Of a stretch of 64,000 nt of DNA, positions 38,237-48,647 are shown piece by piece. Position numbers and translations under genes: made by a program. The notes under the pieces are model-generated. The model was given only the letters and a program-made list of their open reading frames with translations. It was not told where the DNA came from and searched no databases. The stretch is from Grifola frondosa. Its lineage: Eukaryota > Basidiomycota > Agaricomycetes > Polyporales > Grifolaceae. How positions within the stretch are numbered: position 1 is the stretch's first letter; every line of letters starts with the position of its first letter. The stretch lies in assembly GCA_001683735.1 (NCBI GenBank), contig LUGG01000001.1:3576884-3640883 (forward strand), in the 5' to 3' direction.

Positions 38237-40599
38237 TAGCTTGGTTATGAAAGCAATCTGAGGTTGAATAAGAGTTGAAAAGGCTGGGATCAAGTTTGAT
38301 GCATGTTGGATGCTAAACAATTAGGTTGCAAGTATTTGAATGTGTTGCACATTGCCATACAGTGAATTTGAATAGAGATATGACATTTCATGTGTGCAAA
38401 TGATTTGTGATGACATAATCACAGGTGCAATTTTACTAAATTCAAATATAGCATCTAAAAAATTGTCAAATGTTTAAAATGCAAAAATAATTCAATTCAC
38501 ATAGCTGAGGCTGTTATATCAATGTGAAAGGTCAGATTTTTTATCCAGATAACTCATCCCTTAACTGAGCAGACCTCATGTCTAAACATTATTTATATAT
38601 TATATAATTTACTTTGATAAGTTTAAATTTATATGTTATAAAAATAAATGTGCTTATTTTAACATCAGTCTTTTGAACATGATTGAAGATAAGTCAGAGA
38701 CTAGAATAATGTATAGTTCTTGGTTTATTTATAATTTATAATTATTAATTTAGCATTTCTCAGTGTTATATTTGTTTAATCAGTAAAATAACATTCTCTC
38801 GCTGCCAGTCACTCTCAAGATGCAAGTGTATTAGATCTCATCTTAGATATTAAGTCTCTCATCAAAGAGATGTCCAGCCTTACATTTTAATTGCATACAC
38901 AGTACTTAGTGACTTAAGGCAAAATGGTCTATCAACAACCATGCATGCTTAACTGCTCTGCTGGCACTAGGCACTGTTTCATGAAGAAGCCTTGAGAACA
39001 GAGGCAGTGTCACAGATGAGGCATAAAACTTATATTTTTGGAGTACATTCAACATAAATTAGAAATTTTGTAGGTTTATTGGCTGTGTCCAGATGAGAAT
39101 TATTCTTGAGCATGCCTGATGAGATAATCCAGACAAATTATCAACTCTGTTGAGTCTAATGGACAATCTGGACATGTTCACCATAAAGTGGGGAACTCTG
39201 ATTTAACCTGGATGATTCAGGTCAAAATTGGCCATTTTTATCTAAACATTTTCCCCAAAATTTCTTTTCAAAAACTTAGCCCTTTTTTATCATTATTAGG
39301 GGTCCTCATCTTGTCAACAATCAAGTTCATCAGCATTTTAGCCACCAAGTCTCTCACAGCTACCAAGCATCCAATTCAATGATGGTCTGCCAGCATTCAT
39401 ATACATGCTTCCTTGTTTCGATCCTGATGCCTGTATTCTCTGCTCATCACACTATTCTAAATTTCTTTTGCCTATGTATCACAAATTTACACTCACCTTG
39501 CTAAAAGGTGAAAAGAGAGTAACACTTAGAGTGAGAGGAGAATGTGTGATATGGGGATCAGCAAAATAGTTGTTAAGTTTGAGCCTGAAGGATGCACACA
39601 GGTCTCTTTATATACATGTGTACTAGGATCCTGGACACTACCCTAGGGCCTATGGGACCATGTTGACTGATTGCTGACTGATGCCATATACAATTGCCAA
39701 GCCATGAGTTAGCCAAGCCAGTGATCAACAGCATATCTTCTGACATAGTCTTATTATCTATATTTATGATTAGAAAATAACAAGAAAATGATAAGATAAC
39801 CTGATAAAATATTGATAAAATGATGATAAGATGATGATAACATAATGATAGATTATCTATATGGCACAAATAGGATGAGGATAAAATAAAGACTTATGAT
39901 TAAAAGCATATTTAAAGAATGTGATGAATAAGTTTGACTGAATAAGTGCTAAATATGGTACTTAGAGAAAATCTGTGAAACTATGCTAATAACTCCCATA
40001 TATCTTGCTTTTAATTGATATCCCCAGCACTTTTAAATATACTTGAATTTGTGTCCCATTTTCAAATCAAGATAATCTTCATACTACATATTAATCCCAT
40101 GATGCAGGTAGATAACTTCAGACTACTTATGTCAACTGCTATTGGATGTCATGTGTTAATTTACTCCAGTATGTAAAACTATTAAAAAACCTTAGTAGAA
40201 CTACTCTCTTCACATTATACTAGAGATCATGTGCTTAAGGAACACATATTGCCCATCACAGGTCATCTCATTAATTCATAAATTGTACAACATTCATCAT
40301 TAGCACTATTTAAAGTTTAAAGTGCCCATCATTGGCAATGTTTAATTGACCTCCTGACATCAAAAAAATTAATCTGAAAAATCTGCCAATGTTGAGAAAA
40401 TCAAATTAAGAGATCTTCTGACTTAGGTCCATTATGCTTACTGAATGCAGTCTGAGTCACATTCAATAAACATGGACTCCATTACGTATTCAACTAAGAG
40501 AACAGAATATTATACCTTTATAAGAAATTTTTTTAAAAGCCTACAATATACAATAAGGCCTCAAGTTATCCTCCAACTCAGCAACTATGCCTTCCAGAT
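38237..40599. other. AT-rich, CG-depleted region without genes
   Basis: About 2.4 kb. From 38,801 to 39,418 no CG is seen. A run of GATAAAATGAT-like words lies at 39,780-39,860. Stops occur in all frames, and no clear family is recognisable. It is probably decayed transposon DNA. Confidence 0.55.
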
Positions 40600-41990
40600 G
40601 ACCTCCTACAGATTGCCAGTTGTGGACCTATGTTGTTGATAACTTCATGAGTGTAGCACTTATTCCATTTAGTGTGTTTTTATCTATAAATATCCTTCAA
40701 GAATATGCTCCTCCCCCTGTTCCTACCTTTCAACAAATGCTAGATATTTTTGATGATCCAGATGAACTTGTCCACCCACACACTGTTATCTCTATTAATT
40801 TTGCCCTCTCACACTCTTTCATGAATGCTTGATCACTGACACTCTGGTAACACCAAAAAATCTTATCACATCATATTCTGCTCTTCATGATGACATCCTT
40901 TGTCAATATGTTATGAACATCAGACAGCCTATTTTTCAGATATCTCACCTACTATTACTCTTCTGGCACTTTGATTATAGCCCCCATGACCTTCAGCATC
41001 TTGTTTGGATGGCTTTCACCAAATTCGAATATATTCTATCATATATTGAAAATTATCCAATTTTTCACAATAATTCAAAAAATGCTCAGATGTCCATCTG
41101 GGACCAGCTCACCATGACACTTTATTGCTTTGGCAGTTATGATAATGTCACAGTTAGTGACATCAACAAGTGGGCTGAAGTGTCTACTCGTATGAATTTG
41201 TTTTTAATCTACAATAATATTGCTGATTAGATTATCAATTAGGTACTATGGATAATTGTACTAGACAGGTCATGTCTGCACTTATTGGTCAGCATAATCA
41301 TGCTCTCCACTAGCCTTTTCACACTGAGATAGGAGTAGTGAAGAGATGGGTAATAAGTAAAGTTGGTTGTGAGATGCGGCAGAATGGATACCTGAGTGTT
41401 GATGGCATGCTGTTAAAGATGTGTTTTTTGGAAAGAATGTGGCATTTTCCTTGAATACCAGGTATGTAATGTGACAAATTTTCAATTATAATTACTCATT
41501 GATTTAAAGGTTGTCATGTTTCTTCCGACCTTACAATTTATTGATTATATCATGGAGAATGCAGGCAATATGCATAATAGTGAACTATTTACAATGACAC
41601 ATATTTATCATGACCATGCTTATCTTCTTGGTCCTGGAGAGTGAATTTGGGTGGACTCCATATATCTGTTTGAAATCTGGTGAAAAATGATTTTTTTTTA
41701 TTTGCTAACTCATTTTATTAGTTAAAGTGTGTAACTTCATTCAAAAAGTTGACAAATGGTGTTCTTATTGCTAATTAGAAGACATTCAATCATAATTTAT
41801 CATCTATCTGTGTTCACATAAAGCACACAATTGAGTTGCTTAATGGCTGTTTTAAGTCATTGTGGAAATTGCAAATTCAAATTAGCTTGAAAAGTGGCAT
41901 AAATGGGCCATTGTATGGATCCATTGTTACATTATTTTATATAATCTTATTCTAGATTTTGAGGGTGAAAATAATAACGAGAATAATGAT
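40600..41990 (+). pseudogene. Decayed Harbinger-like (DDE_Tnp_4) transposase
   Basis: The best-preserved part, 41,020-41,230, reads YILSYIENYPIFHNNSKNAQ, then LTMTLYCFGSYDNVTVSDIN and KWAEVSTR, matching the helical region before the DDE domain in mushroom PIF/Harbinger-type endonucleases (which show ...HPVFHNNS... and ...YRFGHDGNAAS...WAGV). Further right, broken frames keep VDGM (about 41,400), then SSICVHIKHTIELLNGCFKS at about 41,800, matching the SVRIEHAIGLLKGRF-type motif. Many stops and TG/CA in place of CG show decay. These elements normally move by DDE transposition with 3-bp targets; their ends were not identified. Confidence 0.62.
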
Positions 41991-43863
41991 ATAAGAAGAA
42001 ACTCCTTCAAATTATCATGTTTACTGGGTGAACCTTTTGATATGTCATCTAGTATAGTTGAACCCAATCTTCACAATGATGGCAAACACTTCAGGGATAC
42101 ACTTATACATGCATTGTTGCTATTGTGGGCATTGCAGCAGTTATTTTCTTTCTACTTTACTTGGCCCATTTGTTCTGAAAGCCTCAACATACAATGTATT
42201 CATCATGCAAATGATACAAGGTACACCAGAACCATACACAACTATATGATATCAAGCATGTTGTCTTCACCCTGCTTAAAATAACCTTCATTCCCAGCAT
42301 GGACCATAATTAGCAGTATGCTCAATAAATGATGACAGATCATATGATGAATCAGGTGCAAAGAATGAGGAAGGACTAGATGCAAATAATGAGAAAGAAC
42401 CACATTCATGAGATGCAAGCAATAACTGGGGCCTAAAACAGATGGTGAAGGTGTGCCAGAAGAAAATGACAAGGGGACCAAATGAGAATGATAATGACAG
42501 AGGAGAAGGGAAGGACAATGATGAATCAGAGGGTAACAATTGAGCAGGCCACTAGAAGACCAATTCAACAGGCATGCCAAGTTTGACCATCCTCCACTAT
42601 TTTTTCAACCCCTTGTAGGCAACCTCCTTGTGCTTCAATGAGATTTGGATCAACTTAACCTCATGCACACATTCCCTGTCATACTCTGCCTGCTTCTCCT
42701 TGCACTGCTACTTGTTCACCTCATGCTATCTTATGTGATCCTGTATGGTCAGCTCCAATGTGCAAGATTTTATTAAAGCCCTGCTCAAACTGGAGTCACC
42801 CATATATTTGAGTGCATCTCTTGCCTCTGACACTAACTCCGAGACACTCTCTGAAATGCTTGAACTTGCACTTGGAATTTGATAGGGTTTGTGACATTGC
42901 AATGTCACACTTTGTTGCCATTTATGACATCCACAAATGGAGGTGATGTCTGCATGAGAGGACATTGGTTCAATTGATAAACTGGAAGATAAATTGGAGG
43001 AACCCATGGATGACAAAACAAGTGAAGAAGTGGACTGAGTGTGAACAGATCTTGATACATAGATACTAGTAGGGGGGACAGTCCAAGTAAATTGCATGAA
43101 GACAGAGTGCTGTATGGCAGCAGTGCTGATAGTGTTAGGATGAGCAGGAGATGTGAATTGCATAGAGATGCTAGAGGTGCACTACATAGCAGCACAGCCA
43201 ACAGTGTTAGAACTAGTGGGAAGCATAAACTGAGTAAATTGTGTGCTGGCAGCACCCTGCATGATAATGTCAGACAGCATAGCAGATGAGAAATGTTCCT
43301 GTGTGAAGATGTTGTACCCACTGAATTTAGGGTGACATGCCTGTATATTGATTAATAAAAAAATACAGAAAAATCAAAGCTCAACATGCTTGATGAGAGA
43401 GGTAAGTATATTGGGTTGGAATGTTGAAAAAGAAATTCTGGGAAGAAAGTTTTATTTTCATCTTTTTTATAAGTTCATTTGTTCAAATTCTGAAAGTATG
43501 ATTTTTGTTTCTTAATTTTACAATTTTTAAAAGAACCTAAGTGATGTAGATTTACATGATAGAAGAAAATATAAATCAAGCTTGTACAAATCAAAAAGTG
43601 GAAAAAGCATTGAACATGCTATAATTATAACAAAGTAAAAAATCAGAAATACTTGAAATAATAATGATAAACCCATGAAAGTTTAACACATGTACCTTTC
43701 TTATCATTTACTTGAATGGTAAGGACACATACTCCATAAATCAGATCAAGCATTAGAAAAACAATAATTGTATAATAATAGTCTGACTTACATTAATATT
43801 TTCAATTGCTATAATTTTTTCAGCATGGATTTTGTCATTTTCAAAAAATTAAACTTTATTGTT

Positions 43864-43913
<50 letters not shown>

Positions 43914-44459
43914 GATTAAGAAAAATTTGAAGAAAAGATGCACCTCAAAGTTAACCATTTGATTAAACAGCAGATAAAAGAAATGATGAGAATATAAAAA
44001 TATACTACCATTTTATAAAATTACAACCTAGCACTATCTATCATTACATTTGATTGAAGATATGTCACCAACTGTATAAGCACAGTATACTTGGAGACAA
44101 TAACACTGAGGTTATTGTAACAAATTTCCCGATTTGGACATAGACACCCAGTAGGCGCTAGGATGCATCGCGTTGATCACCTGCAAGATCAGGTGACAGA
44201 TAGAGGAATGAGTGTCATACTGATGACACGGATTAGTGAGCGGATGAGTAAGGCAATATTGTGGGATAGTAACCATACATATGCAAATGGACTTTGCTAT
44301 TTAAGATTGGTTTTGCTACCTGGAACGTCAGCTCGTTCAACTTCATTGAACACTATGCTTTCGTTACCAGCTTTTGCTTACCGAAATCATCGCGTACAAG
44401 CCTCAACACCGGGAGTAAGCCTACTCCGTCGTGGTTTTGGGTTACTTGTTACAGTTTGA
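41991..44459. other. AT-rich region with decayed minus-strand frames
   Basis: About 2.5 kb. Minus-strand fragments at 42,580-43,320 (for example LSRALIKSCTLELTIQDHIR and YDRECVHEVKLIQISLKHKE) look like remnants of a second transposon gene, perhaps the partner of the Harbinger-like gene. A TATA-like CTATTTAAG lies near 44,300, upstream of the 44,460 ORF. No intact gene is seen. Confidence 0.45.
43863..43910. repeat. TA dinucleotide microsatellite
   Basis: A run of about 20 TA units with one interruption. Confidence 0.9.
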
Positions 44460-45188
44460 ATGAGCTTACTTACCGGTCCCCCTTGCCATTCAGTGACTTC
44501 CATCACTCGCTACCAGGAAGGTGGTTGGGTCACCGTCGTTGCGCACAATGACCCCGTCATTGGAGCTGAAACCGTCACCGAGAATGAGGTGGCCGAGGTT
44601 GTCACCAGAGCCGCGCACTTCATAGGAGAAGTGCCCGCTTTCCCCCATCCTATTCCCCATCCCACTAGGAACGAGTTTCCTACCAAGATTGCCTGGAACC
44701 CCACGGATGCTGCGCTTGAACGTCGAAGTGCCGAGCACTTCGAAGAAACCCATGCCCTTTACGTCGAGACCAAGAATGACTGGAAGCCCCAGGAGTTCGT
44801 CATCACCCCCGTCGCCAATGACACCGCGTGTGTCCTAGGCTTTTCCCTTGCAGTCCTCATCGCCATAGGACTCGATCAGTTCAGCTTCTGGCACGACCGC
44901 AAGCATGTCGACGACCTTCGTTTCCACCAGTCGGCCCGCTGCATCCCATACGACATGCGCCTCACCCTCCACCTCCTCTCCGTCTACCTGGAGAAGGTGT
45001 TTCTCTACCTCGACGACAACGGTCCCCTCCCTTTGTGGGAGATTTTTGATTTAATCCACTTCCATTTCACCTTTCGTCAGATCTACCACGCTCAAGACAG
45101 CGTGTTTAATTCGGTGACAAACATGGCGAATCTCGCCAAACGTCTGTTCGAGACAAACGTGCAGTACTGCGAGAAGTATTGGCTGTAG
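44460..45188 (+). CDS. Uncharacterised protein, 242 codons
   Basis: A single uninterrupted frame with normal GC and codon-like third positions, beginning abruptly at the right edge of the AT-rich block. Residues about 20-60 are acidic (VIGAETVTENEVAEVVTRAA); a His/Pro-rich part (FPHPIPHPTRNEF) follows, then a hydrophobic stretch ACVLGFSLAVLIAIGLDQF and a helical C-terminal half (LTLHLLSVYLEKVFLYLDD). I do not recognise it. The reading near 44,510 contains an AG that could be an acceptor, so the first about 17 residues may be intronic. Its stop is 55 bp from the LTR, so its 3' flank was interrupted by the retroelement. Confidence 0.5.
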   Translation: MSLLTGPPCHSVTSITRYQEGGWVTVVAHNDPVIGAETVTENEVAEVVTRAAHFIGEVPAFPHPIPHPTRNEFPTKIAWNPTDAALERRSAEHFEETHALYVETKNDWKPQEFVITPVANDTACVLGFSLAVLIAIGLDQFSFWHDRKHVDDLRFHQSARCIPYDMRLTLHLLSVYLEKVFLYLDDNGPLPLWEIFDLIHFHFTFRQIYHAQDSVFNSVTNMANLAKRLFETNVQYCEKYWL

Positions 45189-45738
45189 GGTGGGAACGGT
45201 GAGGCCTTAGTATCGTGTACCAATTGTATCCTCTCCGCACGCTGTCGTGTATTTCCAGCGATCGGTATTAAACAACCACTACTTTTACCAAACAATCAAA
45301 AGACTATCTGACGAGAGTAATATTTGTTTTATAGCGAGGGGTTATTTCCTAGAAATGACGGGTGCACCAAGCTTGACGGGGTTTCCTACTTTTCCGGACA
45401 GAGGCTCAGTCGAGTTCGGTTGTGAAAGCGTACTTTCTACTTTTCACAAGGATCACAATGCTCTGTGGTTTCGTTCTACGGTGTTCGATTACTCGAAATA
45501 TACCTATGGGGACTAGAAACAATAGCAAGGCTTGACTTAAATAGCTTGCTCTGTCAGTACACTACAAACTTCCTACAAAGTCACTGCCTTGGTGCAGTAC
45601 TTTGCTACTACGACGAATTCCGCTTGGTGAATGGGGAAATGCTCCTGGACTTCTTTCCAGAGACTTATACTCCTCAATCCACTCACAGGACAACTATCCA
45701 AACAATAACAAACTCTTTCTTAACACTGCTCACCTGGT

Positions 45739-46030
45739 GCCTTTGCGACAGGGCTTCTGTCCTAACAAAGGTCTGACAACTAATCTGCCTAAACTTGCGC
45801 TCCCAAAGTCTCTTGCTTTGGCAAGCTAACAATCTAGGTCAGTAACTTCTGATCTTCTTTTCCTAACCTTGTGCTTCCAGAATCTCTTGTCTGGACAGTT
45901 GACAATTTAGGTAACTTCCTTTGCGACAGAACTCTGTCCTAACAAAGGTCTTGACAATCTTCAACCTTTTGCCTGAACTTGCACTTCCAAAGTCTCTTGC
46001 TTTGGCAAGTTAACAATCCAGGTCAATACT
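45739..46030. repeat. Internal repeats of the LTR
   Basis: Two diverged copies start CCTTTGCGACAG at 45739 and 45919 and both contain TCTGTCCTAACAAAGGTC and CAAAGTCTCTTGCTTTGGCAAG-like sequence; a partial third copy lies between them. The same arrangement occurs in the right LTR at about 63,558-63,848. They lie downstream of the LTR TATA box in the direction of transcription, so they would be in the transcribed R/U5 part. Confidence 0.7.
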
Positions 46031-46151
46031 TAGTAAGCAGATGGGCCTAGGCAATACTTCTGATGTGCCTCAAGTTAGAGAAAGAATATAAATTGTGAGG
46101 GAGTGCTACTGAGGGAGGAATCTGGGGGGGGAAGAATATATCGAATGATTT

Positions 46152-46180
46152 GGGCGATTTTTCGCTCGCCCTTATATACC
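46152..46180 (-). promoter_or_regulatory. LTR core promoter: TATA box and small hairpin
   Basis: On the minus strand GGTATATAAG (46180-46171) is a good TATA box. It is followed directly by GGGCGA...TCGCCC, a 6-bp stem with an 8-bp loop. On the upstream side lies an ATTCT pentamer repeat at about 46,196-46,220. The right LTR has the same TATA at the window's end. Confidence 0.65.
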
Positions 46181-46749
46181 CTCCTGAATCCTTCCATTCT
46201 ATTCTATTCTATTCTATTCTATGGCTGACTAATCCCCTTCTTGCTTACCAATCCACTCCCAATGCTTACCAATCCACCAATTTTCCTGCTGACGAATGGC
46301 TTTTGGAAGTTGCTGGAAGCATCTCTAACCTGCTAGTATTTCTGCACAGTTTCTGTCTCCTTCTGGACAATTCTCCAGGTTCTATAAGTCCTAGGATGTT
46401 CTCCATGATCCTATGTTATTCTGGAATCTGTCAGAATATTCTGGAAATTTCCTTGAGCTTCTGGATTATTCCAGGACATTCTGAAGTAGAAATTTCGATT
46501 AAAGTCCTTCTTTTGAAGACTGTATTTCTGGAAAGTTCCGGAAACTTCTTCTCTGCTAGGTTATTCCGGAATGTTCATGAATATGAAGCCACAGGTCTAT
46601 TTGTCCATGTCACAGTTGCCACAGTGTCCATTTGCTGATCCAATCCAGATTATATGATATGGATTTGGTGAAATGTGCTGAGTAATGACAAATGTGTGCA
46701 AATAGAGAGGAATGGGATAAGTCTTTGCATAGCATAGATGTGTCCCTAA

Positions 46750-47058
46750 TTATCCTGCACTTTCTTTTGCAGCTTGCTTCTTTATCATTATTTTCTTCAT
46801 CATGGAAACTCGCAAGGGTATGCTGTCTCGATGATGTGGTTTCCATCCTATCTTCTGACCAATCTGATAACTCCTTTTCTGCCATGCTCTCTTTCCTGCA
46901 GGTCTTTGTATTACCGGCTTGGGTGGGGGAGCGTAAAGGCCATCTTCTAATTCTTCATCGATATGCTCTTCTGATTTCTCACTTTCTTCTGCTATAGTCT
47001 CCTCTTCTAATGCTGTTAGTGTCTTCATAAGTGACACTTTGAGAGAGAGGGTGTTCAT
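46750..47058 (-). CDS. ORF inside the U3 part of the LTR, 102 residues
   Basis: An ATG-started frame in the sense direction of the element, upstream of the LTR TATA box. It is acidic in the first half (LEEETIAEESEKSEEHIDEE) and basic in the second (QRPAGKRAWQKRSYQIGQKI). No family is recognised. The position depends on the LTR border at 48025 being correct. Confidence 0.35.
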   Translation of the reverse strand: MNTLSLKVSLMKTLTALEEETIAEESEKSEEHIDEELEDGLYAPPPKPVIQRPAGKRAWQKRSYQIGQKIGWKPHHRDSIPLRVSMMKKIMIKKQAAKESAG

Positions 47059-48025
47059 ATAGAGAACTGCTTGGAATCATGACGAAGTTGGGAGTAACTG
47101 ACAGTGGACGAAATAAATGAGGATATAATGACGAAATGTAATCGACATTGACCATATTCGTATATAGCCTTGTTGCTCGAAATTAATGGGTATAGGTCAT
47201 AACACGTGACATATTCTCGATATGGTTGACACTGCGTAATCCTTTTGATAAGTGACTAGCACTTGACTTTGCTGCCACCTAACATTGCCAATTGTGTCTA
47301 CAATAGGTATGTTATAGGATTATTGGTGATAAGTATATCGATGAAATGTTGTTGACTTTATAGTTGGAATAGATTTGATTTGTATCGCAATACGTTTATT
47401 CCAACAGTCAGTTGCCTGCGTAGTTTGCTCATCGTAACTAATTGAGCAAGCTACTGATCAGCCATTTCGATTGATATAGTGTCCTTCTTTGAACTCTCTG
47501 CTGAAACTCGCTACGACTTCATCGTTCATTCTCGGGCTGTTGCTGATGCACTCGACATCGGGGCTAGGCAGATTCGTCATGATATTCGAGTACTGGGACG
47601 ACTTCGGAGTGATGGCCGTTCGGTACATATCGGTTATCCTGACCGGTTCATTCTCTATCTCGGGGAGAGCTATCTCGAGCAACTTCTTGGCGCATTACTA
47701 ATGATGACCATGTCCCTCTCCGCACATTATTCAATCTGCGACGTTTCCATACTCGGTTTCCACGATTATATCGCAAACGCCTTTATGTGATTCGGTGCCT
47801 TGGTAATCCCATCTCTTGACTACTATATTTAGGAGGATGAGGATTTCTTTTGGGCCTGAAGAAGTAGTATAGATCTGATTCTGTGTAGTACTTCTTTTGT
47901 AGGATTACTGGAATATTGACATCCTTTCCTAATGAGTATGAGATGCTAGTGGTGCCAGACTTGAGATGTGCTGATCAATGGTCACATTGCCATGTTCGAG
48001 TACCAATCCATTTTGGTGCACGACA

Positions 48026-48039
48026 TCCGCCCCACAGTT
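48026..48039 (-). other. Polypurine tract next to the 3' LTR
   Basis: On the minus strand AACTGTGGGGCGGA immediately precedes the LTR start TGTCGTGC. Such a tract primes plus-strand DNA synthesis in LTR elements. Confidence 0.65.
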
Positions 48040-48647
48040 ACTCGGCTGCCCTCAGCCGTCTTCTTCAATTAACATCATTACATAAACTGCTAGCTTCCAT
48101 ATAGTCGGTCTTCTTCGGCAAGATCCGGTCAGTCTTCTATATTAACTGCGAGACTCTGATCACAGATCGTTGGGAGGTTTCATCCTCCCCCTCTCTTGTG
48201 CAGTTTTTACATCCTCTCCTGGTTCGAGTCCATGTAACATGCACCGTACGCATACTTGCTTCTTCTATTCTATTATCCTTTCATACTGACTTCTTCTATG
48301 CTTGGTAGACATAAGGCTATCCTTTTGGGTATATCATAGTCGTCGTTTGAGTGATGACCAAGGTGCGTATACTCATAACTTTATATTGCACGATCTTTTA
48401 AACGAACTTGATACGATCTATCAGGATGATATCTGGGATGCCGATCCTTGGAGAGCGGTCTCATATCCTCGTGTATGGGATATTTATTGGTGCGTCTCCC
48501 TATCTCTATCTTTTCTTCTTCCATAAACTTATAACCACATATCCAGCTATATATTAGATACATTATAGCTGTTTATTCTGGTCGACATTCAAATAGGATT
48601 TGGCAACTGGTACCCTGGCGAATGCTCGACTAGTGTGATCCTAAGCT
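48040..48647. other. 3' untranslated part between integrase and polypurine tract
   Basis: About 600 bp without a recognisable domain, between the end of the pol frame and the polypurine tract. Confidence 0.5.

Larger units (their letters stand above)
45243..48025 (-). repeat. 3' LTR of the large retrotransposon
   Basis: The left end begins TGTCGTG at 45243, exactly where similarity to the second copy starts (63063). The right end is placed at 48025 because CACGACA there is the inverted complement of TGTCGTG and is followed directly by a purine-rich tract (read on the minus strand). This gives a 2,783-bp LTR. Only the first about 940 bp can be compared with the other copy inside the window; the remainder is inferred from the termini. 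Confidence 0.75.

Noticed and set aside
46150..46638. Plus-strand frame of 162 codons inside the LTR
   Set aside because: Covers the TATA box and ATTCT repeats in antisense; composition is low complexity.
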